This document shows, piece by piece, positions 62,383 to 64,000 of a stretch of DNA of 64,000 nt. The translations under genes were made by a program, and so were the position numbers. The stretch is from a bacterium. Its GTDB lineage: Bacteria > Planctomycetota > JAFGQW01. Location of the stretch: the NCBI GenBank assembly GCA_030426805.1, contig JAUHXU010000001.1:542501-606500 (forward strand), read 5' to 3'. Every line of letters starts with the position of its first letter. Position 1 is the stretch's first letter. The notes under the pieces are model-generated. The model was given only the letters and a program-made list of their open reading frames with translations. It made no database searches and was not told the DNA's origin.

Positions 62383-64000
62383 TCGACCAGTTCCAGTTCC
62401 GGCTGTTCATCGATCACGTCGATCGCACGCACGCGGACGGTGACGTGGTCGCCGACGGCGAGCGCGTCGGTCTCTCGCCCGCCGATCCGACCGACGACAC
62501 CGGTGTCGACGAGTTCGACGGTCGCCTCGCGGCCAGGCGCGACGTCGACGACGATCGCCGCTTCCGGCTCGCCGAGGCGCGTCTCCAGCGCCCGCAGCGC
62601 CCACGCGCGCTTCGCGCGGCGCTCGGCCCCGACGGCCGTCTGGTAGTTCATGTCCGACGTCACGACCACCGCGAGCAAGTCGTCGGCGTCGTCGAAGGGC
62701 AGCGGCGCACCGGCGAGTGCGGCGGCGAGTTGCCGGTGGATCACCAGGTCGCCGTAGCGGCGCAGCGGGCTCGACAGCTGCGTGTAGCACTCGAGCCCGA
62801 GCCCCGCGTGCGGCGCCGGCGCGGTCGCCAACCGCGCTTTCTGCATCTTTCGCACCTCGCGCCGAAACGCCACCGGGTCGTACGGCACCGGCGGATGCAC
62901 GGGCTCGGCCGGCGGCACCTGGCCGCGGTAGATCGCCGGCACCTCGCGGGTGGCCAGCCACGCCGCGCCGGCGTGATTCACGAGGATCATCGCCTCGGCG
63001 ACGAGGGCGCGCGCCGCCGTGTCGGCGTCGATGCGTCGCGCGCGAACCGAGCCGTCGTCGTCGACCGAGATGCGCAACTCCGGCTGGTTCAGCGCGACCG
63101 CGCCCCGTTCGTCCCGGGCGGCCCGGCGCGCCCGGGCGATCCGATCGGCGATACGCACCGCCGCCGCGTGCGGGGCGTCGTCGTCGCCGTCGCCCGCGAG
63201 CAGCGCGTCGACGTCCGCGTAGCTCAGGTTGTCGGCGATCGTGATCCGTTCGCGGACGATCGTCGGCTCCGGCGGCTCGGACTGCTCATCGCTGAACGCG
63301 AAGTAGAAGCTCAGGACCGGTCGCTCGACGCCGGCGCGCAGACTCAGCGCGTCCTCGCTCAACGCCGCGGGGAACATCGGATACTTGCGGTCGGGCAGAT
63401 AGACGGTCGTGCCGCGCGAGTAGGCGGTCTCGTCGAGCAGCGAACCGCGCGGGACGAACGGCGCGGGATCGGCGATGTGCACGCCGAGCCGGATCCCGTC
63501 CGGCGTGACGTCGACGCTGATCGCGTCGTCGTAGTCGCGCGTGTCGACATCGTCGATCGTGAACGCCGGGGTCGGTGCCGCCGGGCGATCGGGCAACGCG
63601 CCGGTCACCGCCTCGACCACGTCGGCGACGGCGGCCTCGTGCTGCGGCCCGAACGCACGGTTGAGGCGGTGGCGGTGAACGAGCAGGTCGGTCGGGCGGG
63701 CGATCGCCCGGGTCGCGACGAGCAGGTCGACCGCGGCGTGACGGCGAGACGGTCCCTGTGCGTGCGCACCGAGGCGCTCGACGATGCGCTCGCCCGGGCC
63801 GCTGCCGTTGATCGTGAACGACGCGAGCGCGTCGACCGCGTCGGACCACGCGTCGTCGGCCGCCGCATCCGGTGCGTCGAGGCGCGCCTTCACCGACGCC
63901 GTCATCCGGTCGAGCACACGCTCACGCTCGGCCGCGCGCCGTGCCCGCTCGAGCGCCGCCGATCGCTGTGCGCGCGTCAGCGGCCGGTAGCGCTGGCGCA
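62379..64000 (-). CDS. RNase II/R-family exoribonuclease, 5' end beyond the window
   Basis: A 3'-5' hydrolytic exoribonuclease cut by the right edge; the frame stays open to base 64000, giving ~540 visible codons. The RNB catalytic site is DDVDTRDYDDAISV with its Asp cluster. The family signature is present as LECYTQLSSPLRRYGDLVIHR, here with SP-L-R-R-Y-x-D and His-Arg. A C-terminal S1-like OB domain follows (V-D-T-G-V-V-G-R-I ... V-T-V-R-V). It degrades RNA processively. The RNase II/R split cannot be made without the N-terminus. An internal GTG at 63917 is unlikely to be the true start, because coding-like sequence continues upstream. mutS is translationally coupled downstream. Confidence 0.92.
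   Translation of the reverse strand, partial: RQRYRPLTRAQRSAALERARRAAERERVLDRMTASVKARLDAPDAAADDAWSDAVDALASFTINGSGPGERIVERLGAHAQGPSRRHAAVDLLVATRAIARPTDLLVHRHRLNRAFGPQHEAAVADVVEAVTGALPDRPAAPTPAFTIDDVDTRDYDDAISVDVTPDGIRLGVHIADPAPFVPRGSLLDETAYSRGTTVYLPDRKYPMFPAALSEDALSLRAGVERPVLSFYFAFSDEQSEPPEPTIVRERITIADNLSYADVDALLAGDGDDDAPHAAAVRIADRIARARRAARDERGAVALNQPELRISVDDDGSVRARRIDADTAARALVAEAMILVNHAGAAWLATREVPAIYRGQVPPAEPVHPPVPYDPVAFRREVRKMQKARLATAPAPHAGLGLECYTQLSSPLRRYGDLVIHRQLAAALAGAPLPFDDADDLLAVVVTSDMNYQTAVGAERRAKRAWALRALETRLGEPEAAIVVDVAPGREATVELVDTGVVGRIGGRETDALAVGDHVTVRVRAIDVIDEQPELELVE

Overview
The window is very GC-rich, densely coded bacterial chromosome, with no insertion sequence, phage, integrase or CRISPR signal that I can see. 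It looks like a diderm of the phylum Planctomycetota (inference). The reasons are several single-pass FHA-domain proteins, many secreted beta-propeller and beta-helix proteins sharing one C-terminal module, LPS-export permeases (LptF/LptG) beside a WaaP/Kdo-kinase-like gene, a K+-dependent-type membrane pyrophosphatase, and frequent gene starts without a Shine-Dalgarno sequence.

Layout. 0-8.4 kb: an MgtC/DUF4010 membrane protein, a zinc-ribbon membrane protein, a CAU-anticodon tRNA, two secreted propeller-like proteins, an LtrA-family protein, a DUF1697 protein and an FAD monooxygenase. 8.4-13.6 kb (minus): a four-gene operon of nine-heme cytochrome c, DUF4266 lipoprotein, DUF3570 beta-barrel and a thioredoxin-ApbE fusion, which reads as an extracytoplasmic electron-transfer/flavinylation cassette. 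13.7-19.7 kb: a secreted propeller, a secreted thioredoxin-like protein, a FetAB-like ABC exporter, an SDR/DUF2867 protein and RsfS. 19.7-25.6 kb: membrane pyrophosphatase, a three-gene ABC system and an FHA membrane protein. 25.6-29.5 kb: two GT4 glycosyltransferases and a beta-helix protein.

29.5-38.0 kb (minus): an overlapping operon of a 1064-residue TPR protein, ExbB/TolQ, ExbD/TolR and a 1361-residue chimera. The chimera joins a TolB-like PD40 propeller, a TonB/TolA-like membrane helix with the Ser-x3-His motif, a ~535-residue Arg/Ala/Pro/Thr linker, a terpenoid-cyclase-like alpha/alpha toroid and a PDZ domain. I regard this as the most likely undescribed system in the window: a Tol/TonB-type energised envelope machine with its TolB- and TolA-like parts in one polypeptide.

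38.1-48.9 kb: housekeeping genes (urocanase, SpoU methyltransferase, XRE regulator, RluD-type pseudouridine synthase, multi-parvulin foldase, CutA, PcrA/UvrD helicase). 48.9-54.9 kb: three FHA-domain genes in a row (FHA-GAF-sigma54 activator, FHA-TM-CAP, FHA-TM-helical), all missing canonical phosphothreonine-binding residues. 54.9-58.0 kb: WaaP-like kinase and LptF/LptG. 58.0-64.0 kb: a pectate-lyase-fold secreted protein, MutS, and an RNase II/R-family exonuclease running off the right edge.

Regulatory reading. Genes fall into two start classes: those with GGAG/GGAGG sites, and at least eight with no such site but a good -10 hexamer only 6-8 bases before the start codon, which predicts leaderless mRNAs. 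Convergent genes commonly overlap at their 3' ends and I find almost no intrinsic terminators.
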